DNA from: Streptomyces hayashii
GTDB lineage: Bacteria > Actinomycetota > Actinomycetes > Streptomycetales > Streptomycetaceae
Length of the DNA stretch: 41,951 bases
Assembly: GCF_024539815.1 (NCBI RefSeq)
Contig: NZ_JAHHIU010000125.1
Coordinates: forward strand, 1 to 41,951
Direction: 5' to 3'
Under the pieces are notes generated by a model. The model made no database searches. It saw only the letters and a program-made list of their open reading frames with translations, and was not told the DNA's origin. Positions 1 to 6,967 of this stretch are shown piece after piece. The first letter of the stretch is position 1. The number at the start of each line of letters is the position of its first letter. A program made the position numbers and the translations under genes.

Positions 1-593
1 GCCCGCCCCGCCCCCACCCATTGCAGGGCCGCCCAGAAGGGCAGCACGACCCAGGCCGGGAAGCGCAGCGGCAGGAAGAACAGGAAGGGCAGGAGACTGG
101 TCACCCGGGCCCGGGGAAACAGGTACAGGAACGCGCCGAGCACCGCGGAGATCGCGCCCGAGGCGCCGACGAGGGACTGCGACGACTCGGCGTTGGCGGC
201 CGCGTAGCCCAGCAGGGCCAGGTAGCCGCAGCCGGCGTAGAAGAGCGTGAACTCCACGCGTCCCATCCGGCGCTCGGTCATCGCCCCGAAGACGTGGAGG
301 AAGAGCATGTTGCCCAGCAGATGCACCCAGCTGCCGTGGACGAAGAGAGCGGTGGCCGGCTTCAGGACGGCCCCTGGAGCGCCCTCGAAGAGTTCGGCGG
401 GCACCACGCCCCAGCGCCGGAAGTAGGCGCGCTGCGCGGCCGACAGCCCGCCGTCCGCGCCGTACCCCGGATTGAGGCCCGAGGCGGGGCCGATCACGAA
501 GATCAGACAGCACAGGGCGATCAGGCCATGGGTCACCGGCGCCGAGGACGTGCGGAGCACCCTTCGGACCGTCCTGTTCCAGTTGCCGATCAT
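1..593 (-). CDS. Rhomboid-family intramembrane serine protease (3' truncated)
   Basis: The reverse strand is open from an ATG at 593 to the window edge, giving about 197 residues with the C-terminus missing. The protein starts with a short basic segment and a hydrophobic helix (about residues 20-37). It then carries the rhomboid hallmark HGSWVHLLGNMLF near residues 86-98 and the catalytic-serine motif GASG (Ser145). Rhomboids cleave transmembrane substrates inside the membrane with a Ser/His dyad; the second, catalytic His lies in a later helix and would be beyond the window. Upstream, the next gene is on the other strand, so the two share a divergent region of about 180 bp. The family is clear from the two motifs; the substrate is unknown. 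No strong ribosome-binding site precedes the ATG. Confidence 0.88.
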   Translation of the reverse strand, partial: MIGNWNRTVRRVLRTSSAPVTHGLIALCCLIFVIGPASGLNPGYGADGGLSAAQRAYFRRWGVVPAELFEGAPGAVLKPATALFVHGSWVHLLGNMLFLHVFGAMTERRMGRVEFTLFYAGCGYLALLGYAAANAESSQSLVGASGAISAVLGAFLYLFPRARVTSLLPFLFFLPLRFPAWVVLPFWAALQWVGAGR

Positions 594-774
594 GCTACAA
601 AGCATGGCGTAACGGGACGCACTCCCCTGGACCGCCTCGCCGCCGGGCGGCCCCCGTGGACGGACGGGCGGCGAGTACCCCCCAGGCCGTAGGGTTACGA
701 GCCACACGCACGGGGGAGCCTCCGGCCCGACCCCGGCACCAGAAGCGGGACACTAGAAGGAGCGGAAAGTCACG

Positions 775-1014
775 ATGACGGTTCCCCTGCCGACCGCCGC
801 GACGCGGTGGCGCTGCACGCTCTGCGGCAACCTCACGCGGTTCGACGTGACGCGCTCGTCGAAGGTCGTCGAGTATGTGCACCTCGACCTCGCCGGCGAG
901 CCGAAGGTCGAGGAGCGCGACGTGGTCAGTGAGACCATCGAGTCGGTGCGGTGCCGCTGGTGCAATGCCGTGGACCAGGTGGAACTCGTGGATCGGCCGG
1001 GCGCCGGTTCCTGA
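775..1014 (+). CDS. Small zinc-ribbon-like conserved protein
   Basis: This is a 79-residue protein with two Cys pairs, C14-x2-C17 and C60-x2-C63, an arrangement typical of a zinc ribbon. The middle is charged and beta-rich. An AAGGAG-like ribosome-binding site lies about 12 bases before the ATG, within TAGAAGGAGCGGAAAG. I do not recognise a characterised function; proteins of this size and pattern are conserved in Streptomyces, and zinc binding is inferred only from the cysteines. It is followed by a hairpin terminator and then by the coiled-coil/NYN gene on the same strand. Confidence 0.8.
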   Translation: MTVPLPTAATRWRCTLCGNLTRFDVTRSSKVVEYVHLDLAGEPKVEERDVVSETIESVRCRWCNAVDQVELVDRPGAGS

Positions 1015-1017
1015 CGG

Positions 1018-1061
1018 TGGGGGCCCTCCGCTCGCGCGACGCCGAGAGCGGGGAGGGCCCC
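1018..1061 (+). terminator. Hairpin after the zinc-ribbon gene
   Basis: GGGGCCCTCC (1020-1029) pairs perfectly with GGAGGGCCCC (1052-1061). The stem extends inwards through CGCTC/GAGCG with a two-base bulge. It starts a few bases after the TGA at 1012-1014, so it probably ends that transcript. No U-tract follows, which is usual for Streptomyces terminators. Confidence 0.65.
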
Positions 1062-1083
1062 GCACAGTATTGGGGTGTGACGG

Positions 1084-2427
1084 ATGGTGGAGAGCGCAGG
1101 CGGGGGGCCGGGCGACGGCGCCGCCGAGATGCTCGACCGTCCGCTGCCGGACGGCGTGCGGCGCAGGGTCGTCACGATCGTCTCCGACGGCTTCGGCGGG
1201 CTGACCGTCGGTGAACTGCCCGTCCAGTTGCGCCAGTACGCCCGTTTCGCCCCCAATCGCCGGGCCAAGTTCGCGGGCAACGCGATGGCGGCCGCGCTGG
1301 AGACCGATCCGCTCTTCAGACAACGCATCGCAGAGAAGTTCAGAGAGGTCCAGCCGGAGCTGTCCGGCGCTCTCGACTCCGGCTCGCCGACCCCGGCCGC
1401 GGACCCGCTCGACGTGGCGGCCGCGGCCTACGTACTGCGGCCCGTCGGCTGGGTGAAGCTGGTCACCGCGGCCGGCGAGGAGGCTCAGCGCGCGGACGCG
1501 GAGCGGGCCGACGAGGAGAGCCGGGCCGAACTGGAGCGGCTGCGCGAGGAGCTCGACCGGGCCCGGGAGCAGACCCGGACGGACACCGAGCGGCTGCGCG
1601 CCGAGCTGGACGCGGCGAAGAAGGAGACCGAGTCGCTGCACCGCAAGCTGCGGTCGGCTCTCAGCGACGTCAAGCGGGGCGAGGCCGCGCTGCGCAAGGT
1701 GCAGACCGAGATCGAGACCGTACGCGCCGAGGGGCACGCCCAGGTGTCCGCCGCCGAGAGCGAGGCCCGGCGGCTGAAGGCGCGGCTGGGTGAGGCGGAG
1801 GCTTCCCTGGAGGCCACCCGGCGGGCGGCGCGCGAGGGTCGCAGCGTGGAGGACATGCGGGTGCGGCTGCTGCTGGACACCGTGCTCGACGCGGCCCAGG
1901 GGCTGCGTCGGGAACTGGCGCTGCCGCCGGTGTCGGTGCGGCCCGCGGAGACCGTCGACGCGGTCGAGCCGGGCCGGATGACGCCGAAGGACATCGCCGC
2001 CCGGGCCCTGTCGGAGCACGATCCGGCCATTCTCGACCAATTGCTCGCGCTGCCGCAGGCGCATCTCGTCGTCGACGGCTACAACGTCACCAAGACCGGC
2101 TATCCGCAGATGCCGTTGGAGAAGCAGCGGCTGCGGCTGCTGGGGCAGCTCTCGCAGCTCGCCGCGCAGACCGGCGCCGAGGTCACCTGTGTCTTCGACG
2201 GGGCCGAGCTGGCTGCTCCGGTGCTGCTCGCGCCGCCGCGCGGGGTGCGGGTACTGTTCTCCAAGCCGGGCGTCACCGCCGACGAACTGATCCGTCAACT
2301 GGTGCGGGCCGAGCCGTCCGGCCGTCCGGTCATCGTCGCTTCGACCGACCGCGAGGTGGCCGACGGGGTCGCCAAGGTGGGCGCCCGACCGGTGGCTTCC
2401 GCGGTACTTCTGAAGCGCCTGTCCTGA
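1084..2427 (+). CDS. Coiled-coil protein with C-terminal NYN (PIN-like) nuclease domain
   Basis: The 447-residue protein has three parts. Residues about 20-110 form a conserved globular start, residues about 125-240 are a long Glu/Arg/Ala-rich coiled coil, and residues about 325-446 are a NYN domain of the YacP/DUF901 type. The NYN domain begins with LVVDGYNVTKTGYP, where the Asp is an expected metal-binding residue, and it later has CVFDGAE and ASTDREVADG. NYN domains are PIN-like RNases, so an RNA-processing role is inferred, with the coiled coil giving oligomerisation or partner binding. The ATG at 1084 has no good Shine-Dalgarno sequence, so the start could be slightly different. The reverse strand is also open across most of this gene, but it lacks protein-like features. 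The next gene is a cell-wall hydrolase 212 bp downstream. Confidence 0.85.
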   Translation: MVESAGGGPGDGAAEMLDRPLPDGVRRRVVTIVSDGFGGLTVGELPVQLRQYARFAPNRRAKFAGNAMAAALETDPLFRQRIAEKFREVQPELSGALDSGSPTPAADPLDVAAAAYVLRPVGWVKLVTAAGEEAQRADAERADEESRAELERLREELDRAREQTRTDTERLRAELDAAKKETESLHRKLRSALSDVKRGEAALRKVQTEIETVRAEGHAQVSAAESEARRLKARLGEAEASLEATRRAAREGRSVEDMRVRLLLDTVLDAAQGLRRELALPPVSVRPAETVDAVEPGRMTPKDIAARALSEHDPAILDQLLALPQAHLVVDGYNVTKTGYPQMPLEKQRLRLLGQLSQLAAQTGAEVTCVFDGAELAAPVLLAPPRGVRVLFSKPGVTADELIRQLVRAEPSGRPVIVASTDREVADGVAKVGARPVASAVLLKRLS

Positions 2428-2457
2428 AGGTCGAAGTTCGCAGGTTTAATGACCGAA

Positions 2458-2485
2458 TTGACGTAATCGTCACGCAACGTAGTGT
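2458..2485 (+). promoter_or_regulatory. Candidate HrdB-type promoter P1 of the first NlpC/P60 gene
   Basis: TTGACG (2458-2463) and TAGTGT (2480-2485) are separated by 16 bp, close to the Streptomyces vegetative consensus TTGAC-N16-18-TAgrrT. Transcription would start near 2492 and give a leader of about 150 nt before the GTG at 2640. The region is unusually AT-rich for this genome. Confidence 0.6.
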
Positions 2486-2547
2486 CAATCGCGCATCACT
2501 GCTCGTGAGTTGAGTGAAAAAACTGCGTTGCGTGAGGGGTTTTTTTC
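2470..2547 (+). terminator. Long-arm hairpin followed by a T7 tract
   Basis: TCACGCAACGTAGT (2470-2483) and ACTGCGTTGCGTGA (2522-2535) are complementary at 13 of 14 positions, and the remaining pair is G-U in RNA. The right arm is followed by GGGG and seven T. For transcripts arriving from the upstream NYN gene this resembles an intrinsic terminator. Because the left arm overlaps the spacer and -10 of promoter P1, the same repeat could instead be a two-site operator. The loop of about 38 bases is large for a terminator. Confidence 0.5.
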
Positions 2548-2557
2548 TTCTTAGGAT
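2528..2557 (+). promoter_or_regulatory. Candidate second promoter P2 of the first NlpC/P60 gene
   Basis: TTGCGT (2528-2533) and TAGGAT (2552-2557) are separated by 18 bp that include the T-rich run. Initiation would fall at about 2564, exactly at the base of the inverted repeat at 2564-2616, giving a leader of about 76 nt. Confidence 0.45.
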
Positions 2558-2563
2558 TTGAAC

Positions 2564-2616
2564 TGATCACGGCGAGGTCACTAAGGTCAGGCCTCGAACC
2601 TCCACACGGGTGATCA
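2564..2616 (+). promoter_or_regulatory. Candidate structured leader before the first NlpC/P60 gene
   Basis: TGATCAC (2564-2570) pairs with GTGATCA (2610-2616) to form a closing stem. Inside it, CGAGG (2573-2577) pairs with CCTCG (2592-2596). The closing stem ends five bases before the AAGAAGGAG ribosome-binding site, so folding could affect translation. It does not match the c-di-AMP (ydaO) riboswitch motifs I know. The repeat could alternatively be a DNA operator. Confidence 0.4.
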
Positions 2617-2639
2617 CTCAAAAGAAGGAGCCCGTCTCC

Positions 2640-3680
2640 GTGGCGTCCCACCGTCGACCGAAGCAGCCCAGTCGCGCACGCGTGACCGTGCTGACCACCG
2701 CAGCCGCCGCTGCCGTCGTGCTGAGCTCGCAGGCCGCCAACGCGGCCCCCAGCCAGAAGCTCACCAAGGACGAGGTCAAGAGCAAGGTCGACAAGCTCTA
2801 CGAAGAGGCGGAGCAGGCCACCGAGACGTTCAACGGGGCCCAGGAGAAGCAGGAGAAGCTCCAGAAGGAGATCTCCACCATCCAGGACAACGTGGCGCGG
2901 GGCCAGGCGGATCTCAACGAGCTGCGCGACTCCATGGGCCTCGCGGCCGCCGCCCAGTACCGCACCGGGTCCATAGACTCCTCCCTGCAGCTCCTTCTGT
3001 CCTCGAACCCGGACGACTTCCTGGACAAGGCCTCGGCCGCGGACCAGTTGAGCGCCCAGCAGGTCGAGGCGCTCAAGAAGATCCAGGAGAAACAGCGCGA
3101 GCTCGCGCAGCAGCGCACCGAGGCCTCCGGCAAGCTCAAGGACCTCGCCACCACGCGCACGGAACTGGGCAAGAAGAAGAAGGAAGTCCAGGCCAAGCTC
3201 GCCGAGGCGCGCAAGCTCCTCAACACGCTGACGGCGAAGGAGAAGGCCGCCCTCGCCGCCGCCGACACCCGCGCCAGCCGCGACGCCGGCCAGCGGGTCG
3301 ACCTCGGCGACGCCCCCACCGGCTCGGGCCGGGCCATGGCCGCCTTCCAGGCCGCGCAGAGCCAGCTCGGCAAGCCGTACCACTACGGCTCCACCGGCAC
3401 CGCCATGTACGACTGCTCGGGCCTCACCTCCTGGGCCTACGGCCAGGCCGGCGTCGGCATCCCGCGGACCTCGGAGCAGCAGGCCAACATCGGGACGCGC
3501 ATCTACTCGCAGAGCGACCTCAAGGTCGGCGACCTGGTGTTCTTCTTCAACGACCTGCACCACGTCGGTCTGTACGCGGGCAACGGCCAGATCATCCACG
3601 CGCCGCGCACCGGGACCGTCGTGCGCTACGAGTCGATGGGCACCATCGGCGGCCCGTTCATGTTCGGCGTCCGGGTCTGA
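2640..3680 (+). CDS. Secreted NlpC/P60 peptidoglycan endopeptidase with coiled coil (copy 1)
   Basis: The 346-residue precursor begins at GTG 2640, nine bases after AAGAAGGAG; the in-frame GTG at 2610 is rejected because it lies upstream of that site and inside the leader hairpin. A basic start and a hydrophobic stretch ending in AANA form a signal peptide (about residues 1-35). Residues about 40-210 are a Lys/Glu/Gln-rich coiled coil. The C-terminal NlpC/P60 domain has the expected Cys/His/His residues: Cys259 in YDCSGL, His308 in HHVGLY and His320 in IIHAP. Such enzymes cut stem peptides, usually between D-Glu and meso- or LL-diaminopimelate, and the coiled coil resembles that of RipA/CwlO-type hydrolases. 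It is a close paralogue of the next gene. Confidence 0.93.
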   Translation: MASHRRPKQPSRARVTVLTTAAAAAVVLSSQAANAAPSQKLTKDEVKSKVDKLYEEAEQATETFNGAQEKQEKLQKEISTIQDNVARGQADLNELRDSMGLAAAAQYRTGSIDSSLQLLLSSNPDDFLDKASAADQLSAQQVEALKKIQEKQRELAQQRTEASGKLKDLATTRTELGKKKKEVQAKLAEARKLLNTLTAKEKAALAAADTRASRDAGQRVDLGDAPTGSGRAMAAFQAAQSQLGKPYHYGSTGTAMYDCSGLTSWAYGQAGVGIPRTSEQQANIGTRIYSQSDLKVGDLVFFFNDLHHVGLYAGNGQIIHAPRTGTVVRYESMGTIGGPFMFGVRV

Positions 3681-3767
3681 CCCACGCCGGACCGGGGTCC
3701 GATCACCATCAAGATCAGGACACCACGCCGCCCGAACGGGCGAATCATGACGACGAGGAGTGACCCC

Positions 3768-3803
3768 ACGCCCCGCCGGTGACCTGCGTCAGCGGCGGGG
3801 CGT
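3768..3803 (+). terminator. Perfect 11-bp hairpin between the two NlpC/P60 genes
   Basis: ACGCCCCGCCG (3768-3778) pairs perfectly with CGGCGGGGCGT (3793-3803) across a 14-base loop. It lies 88 bp after the stop of copy 1 and about 100 bp before copy 2, and probably separates their transcripts. Confidence 0.65.
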
Positions 3804-3901
3804 CACTGTGCGTGCCCGCCGGGGTCTTTGGCCGACCCCCCGCCGCGGGGCTACTGTCTGCCGCGTTTCCCTGTCCACCGGTGGAAGGAGCGCGGCTTCC
3901 C

Positions 3902-4924
3902 GTGGGGTCCCATCGCCGCCTTGCACAGTCCGGGTTCGACCGGGGCGCCTGCAGCGCCCTGAGCGTGCTGTCCGTCGCGGCCGCCGCCCTCGGCGCCGTG
4001 TCCGCCGTACCGGCCACGGCCGCACCGCACGACGGCACCCGTGCCGAGGTGGACCGTCTCTACGAGGAGGCCGAGAAGGCCACCGAGGCGTACAACAAGG
4101 CCGACGAGCGCGCCGGCGCCCTGCGCAGGCAGGTCGGCGACGCCCAGGACCACATCGCCCGGCAGCAGGAGCGCGTCAACGGCCTGCGCGAGCAGCTCGG
4201 TTCGCTGGCCGGCGCCCAGTACCGCTCCGGCGGTCTCGACCCCTCCCTGGCGCTGCTGTTCTCCGACGACCCGGAGGAGTACCTCGCCAAGGCGTCCGTC
4301 CTGGACCGGATCACCGCCCACCAGGCCGGTGAGCTGAGGGAGCTCCAGGGCGCCCTGCGCGAGCTCGCCCAGGAGCGTTCCGAGGCCGCCCACGAGCTCG
4401 CCGAGCTGGAGAAGAGCCGCAGGGCCGTGGTCGGCCACAAGCGGATCGTGGAGCAGAAGCTCCGCAAGGCGAGGGAGTTGCTCGACTCCCTGCCGTCCGG
4501 GGAACGCGCCGCCTACGACCGGGCCTCCCGCTCCGGCCGCGAGGACCTGCCCGGCCTCCAGGGCTCGGCCCCGGCGTCCGGCCGGGCGGCCGCCGCGCTG
4601 GCCGCGGTCCGCTCCGCGCTCGGCAAGCCGTACGTCTGGGGCGCCAACGGGCCCTCGGGCTTCGACTGTTCGGGCCTCATGCAGTGGTCGTACGCGCAGG
4701 CCGGCGTCGCGCTGCCGCGCACCTCGCAGGCCCAGGCGCACGCCGGACGGCGGGTCCCGCTCTCCCAGGCCCAGCCCGGCGACATCGTCACCTACCGCTC
4801 CGACGCCAGCCATGTCGGCATGTACGTCGGCAACGGCCAGGTCATCCACGCCCCCTATCCGGGCGCGCCGGTGCGCTACGACCCGGTCGGGATGATGCCG
4901 GTCTCGTCCGTCACCAGGCCCTGA
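3902..4924 (+). CDS. Secreted NlpC/P60 peptidoglycan endopeptidase with coiled coil (copy 2)
   Basis: The 340-residue precursor starts at GTG 3902 behind GGAAGGAG; its start MGSHRR mirrors MASHRR of the upstream paralogue, which supports this choice. A signal peptide ends near residue 40 (PATAAP). A coiled coil covers about residues 45-210, and the NlpC/P60 domain carries Cys256 (FDCSGL), His304 (HVGMYV) and His316 (VIHAP). It has the same predicted activity as copy 1: secreted cleavage of peptidoglycan stem peptides during growth, division or spore germination. The two genes are tandem duplicates with diverged signal peptides and separate leader regions, which suggests different timing of expression. 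A weak promoter-like pair TTGGCC/TACTGT lies around 3829-3856. Confidence 0.92.
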   Translation: MGSHRRLAQSGFDRGACSALSVLSVAAAALGAVSAVPATAAPHDGTRAEVDRLYEEAEKATEAYNKADERAGALRRQVGDAQDHIARQQERVNGLREQLGSLAGAQYRSGGLDPSLALLFSDDPEEYLAKASVLDRITAHQAGELRELQGALRELAQERSEAAHELAELEKSRRAVVGHKRIVEQKLRKARELLDSLPSGERAAYDRASRSGREDLPGLQGSAPASGRAAAALAAVRSALGKPYVWGANGPSGFDCSGLMQWSYAQAGVALPRTSQAQAHAGRRVPLSQAQPGDIVTYRSDASHVGMYVGNGQVIHAPYPGAPVRYDPVGMMPVSSVTRP

Positions 4925-4964
4925 CCCTCGGCCCGTCCGGCACGGCCGCCGTACGATCGGGTGG

Positions 4965-6167
4965 ATGACTGGTCGAAGGCGGGTGTGCGGATCCCGGGGC
5001 GCGGGGCCGTGGCCCGTGGTCGTCACGCTCCTCGCCTCCCTGGTCGCCTGCGGCGGCCGTCCCGGCACGGACGTCGCGCGGGCCGATGTGCAGAGGCTTC
5101 TCGACCGGCGGGCCGCCGCGGTCCTCGACGGCGACGCGCGCGCCTACGCGGCCACCGGCAGCGCCGCCGGGTTCGCCGCGGTGCGGTCCGTTCCGCTGGC
5201 GTCCTGGTCCTACCGGGTGACGGCGCTGCGGCGGGGCGGGGACGCCGCCACCGCGGACGCCGAGCTGAGTTACCGGGTCGAGGGCTACGACCGGGCCCCG
5301 GTGGTCGTGAAGCGCACCGTGCGTCTGTCGCTGGGCGCCGGCGGGCGGTGGTCGGTGACGTCGGAGAAGCCGGCGAAGGAGACGGGCCAGCAGTTGTGGG
5401 ACCAGGGCACGGTGAACGTCGTGCGCGGGACGCACAGTCTGGTGCTGGGGGTCGGGCAGTCCGGCGACCGGCTGCGGTCCTTCGCGGAGCTGGCCGACGA
5501 CGCCGTCCCCGCGGTGTCGGCGGCCTGGGGCACCGCCTGGGCGGGGCACGTCGTCGTCCTGGTGCCGAAGTCGCTGGCGGGCATGGCGGGGCTGCTCGGC
5601 TCGCCCGCCGCCGCCTACCGGGGGATCGCCGCGGTGACGACGGGTGAGACGAGCGGCCGGACGAAGGCGCCCGCGGACCGGGTCATCGTCAACCCCGACG
5701 CGTACGGCATGCTCGGCCGGGTGGGCCGGCAGGTGGTCCTCACCCACGAGACGACGCATGTCGCCACCCGTGCCCACACGAACGCCGCCACCCCGCTGTG
5801 GCTGTCCGAGGGGTACGCCGACTGGGTCGGCTACCGCGGCACCGGGCGCACCCCGCCCGAGGTCGCGCCGGAACTTCAGCACTCCGTCATGACCGGGCGC
5901 GTCCCGGCGGCGCTGCCGGCGGACGGCGACTTCGCGTTCTCCGGCGACGCCGGCCGGCTGGCCGAGGCGTACGAGGGCGGCTGGCTGGCCTGCCGGATGA
6001 TCGCCGAGCGGTGGGGCGAGGTGAAGCTCGACGCGTTCTACCGGGCCGTGGGGGAGCACCAGGAGCGGCCGGGGGCGGTGGAGGGCGCGCTGAAGGACGC
6101 CCTGGGCACCTCGCTCCCGGCGTTCACGAGCGACTGGCAGGACTACCTGCGGTCCCGCCTCGACTGA
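4965..6167 (+). CDS. Lipoprotein with HEXXH metallopeptidase motif
   Basis: The 400-residue protein has a basic start, a hydrophobic helix and a lipobox LVAC, so it is probably a lipid-anchored exported protein. Residues about 45-150 look like an NTF2-like/SnoaL-type domain (inferred from pattern only). The C-terminal half contains LTHETTHVAT, an HEXXH zinc motif (His261, Glu262, His265), followed by WLSEGYADW with Glu282 as probable third ligand. This is the gluzincin or peptidase-MA-like arrangement. A -10-like TACGAT ends seven bases before the ATG and there is no Shine-Dalgarno, so the mRNA is probably leaderless. The substrate is unknown; its position after two wall hydrolases suggests envelope work. 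Confidence 0.85.
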   Translation: MTGRRRVCGSRGAGPWPVVVTLLASLVACGGRPGTDVARADVQRLLDRRAAAVLDGDARAYAATGSAAGFAAVRSVPLASWSYRVTALRRGGDAATADAELSYRVEGYDRAPVVVKRTVRLSLGAGGRWSVTSEKPAKETGQQLWDQGTVNVVRGTHSLVLGVGQSGDRLRSFAELADDAVPAVSAAWGTAWAGHVVVLVPKSLAGMAGLLGSPAAAYRGIAAVTTGETSGRTKAPADRVIVNPDAYGMLGRVGRQVVLTHETTHVATRAHTNAATPLWLSEGYADWVGYRGTGRTPPEVAPELQHSVMTGRVPAALPADGDFAFSGDAGRLAEAYEGGWLACRMIAERWGEVKLDAFYRAVGEHQERPGAVEGALKDALGTSLPAFTSDWQDYLRSRLD

Positions 6168-6214
6168 CCGGCCCCGACGGCGCGGTCTCCCGGCCCGGTG
6201 CGGTCACTCGGCCC

Positions 6215-6283
6215 GGCGCGCTCACCGGGTCCGGTCCGGCGCGCTCACCGGGTCCGGTCCGGCGCGCTCACCGGGTCCGGTCC
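6215..6283. repeat. Three perfect tandem copies of a 23-bp unit
   Basis: Identical 23-bp units occupy 6215-6237, 6238-6260 and 6261-6283, each beginning GGCGCGCTCACC and ending GGTCC. A degenerate related stretch precedes them from about 6195. The third copy contains the stop codon of padR (reverse strand, 6268-6270), so the array marks the 3' end of that gene. Confidence 0.9.
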
Positions 6284-6807
6284 GGGGCCGACAGTTCCTC
6301 GATCGCCTCGCGCAGCCAGGCGCGCTCCGCCTGGCCCGTGGCCCGTGCGACCCGCAGCATGCCCCGCCGGAACAGGTCGTCGGCCCGCTCCGCGCGCACC
6401 GGCTCGCCGTCGGCGTAGAAGAAGCTCGCGGGCGTCTGCAGGAAGTCCAGGCGCCGCTGCAGGACGGTCCGCTGCTCCGCGGGGTCGGGCAGATGGCGCA
6501 GGAACGCGAGGAGGGTGTTGAACCGGACGTGGTCCGTGATCTCGGCCTGCTTCGGGCGGCGGAGGCGTTCCAGCAGGTCCGCGCGGCCTCGCTCGGTGAG
6601 GGTCAGCACCCGGCGGGGCGCCGCGCCGGCGCCGTCCTCGGTGTGCTGGTCGAGGCTGCCCGCGGTGACCAGGCGGGTGATCGCGGGGTACAGCGCGCCG
6701 TCGCTGACCGGGCGGACATGGCCGGTCAGGGCGGTGATGCGCTCCTTCAGCTCGTAACCGTGCAACGGCTCCTCGGCGAGGAAGCCGAGGATCGACAGCT
6801 CCAGCAT
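6268..6807 (-). CDS. PadR-family transcriptional regulator
   Basis: The 179-residue protein begins at an ATG just behind GGGAGGACC; longer in-frame starts are rejected because they would run into the operator palindrome. The N-terminal winged helix-turn-helix has the PadR signature (LSILGFLAEEPLHGYELKERI, split here only by my reading, residues 3-23) and YPAITRL. The C-terminal half is the helical dimerisation region of the PadR/Vir-like type. PadR proteins are usually ligand-released repressors of nearby transporter or detoxification genes. It is divergent from a MATE-type exporter, with a perfect inverted repeat between them, so autoregulation and control of the exporter are strongly suggested. 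The gene ends in a tandem repeat. Confidence 0.92.
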   Translation of the reverse strand: MLELSILGFLAEEPLHGYELKERITALTGHVRPVSDGALYPAITRLVTAGSLDQHTEDGAGAAPRRVLTLTERGRADLLERLRRPKQAEITDHVRFNTLLAFLRHLPDPAEQRTVLQRRLDFLQTPASFFYADGEPVRAERADDLFRRGMLRVARATGQAERAWLREAIEELSAPDRTR

Positions 6808-6841
6808 GGTCCTCCCTTGCGATGGCGCCGACGACATGTTA

Positions 6842-6884
6842 CCTCTTATCGAGTTACCTCTAAACGAGGTAACTCGATAAGAGG
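6842..6884. promoter_or_regulatory. Perfect 19-5-19 inverted repeat: probable PadR operator
   Basis: CCTCTTATCGAGTTACCTC (6842-6860) and its exact reverse complement (6866-6884) flank TAAAC. Within each arm the motif TTACCTC or its variant occurs twice, which suggests two overlapping dimer sites. The element lies between the divergent padR and exporter genes, 35 bp from the padR start and 84 bp from the exporter start, and is far more AT-rich than its surroundings. The symmetry would place matching promoter elements on both strands. Confidence 0.85.
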
Positions 6885-6967
6885 CACGGTGACTCCGGAC
6901 GGGAGGCACCGGTCGGCGGGCACGCCGCCGGCCCGAGGCGTGCCGTTTCTTCCCGGGGGGACCCGTC

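Noticed and set aside
595..2298. Long open frame on the reverse strand across the zinc-ribbon and NYN genes
   Set aside because: High-GC antisense artefact: Arg/Gly/Leu-rich product without domains, opposite a gene with a clear NYN domain.
2486..2639. c-di-AMP (ydaO-type) riboswitch before the NlpC/P60 gene
   Set aside because: The conserved blocks of that class that I know from Streptomyces rpfA leaders are not present; only generic stems are seen.
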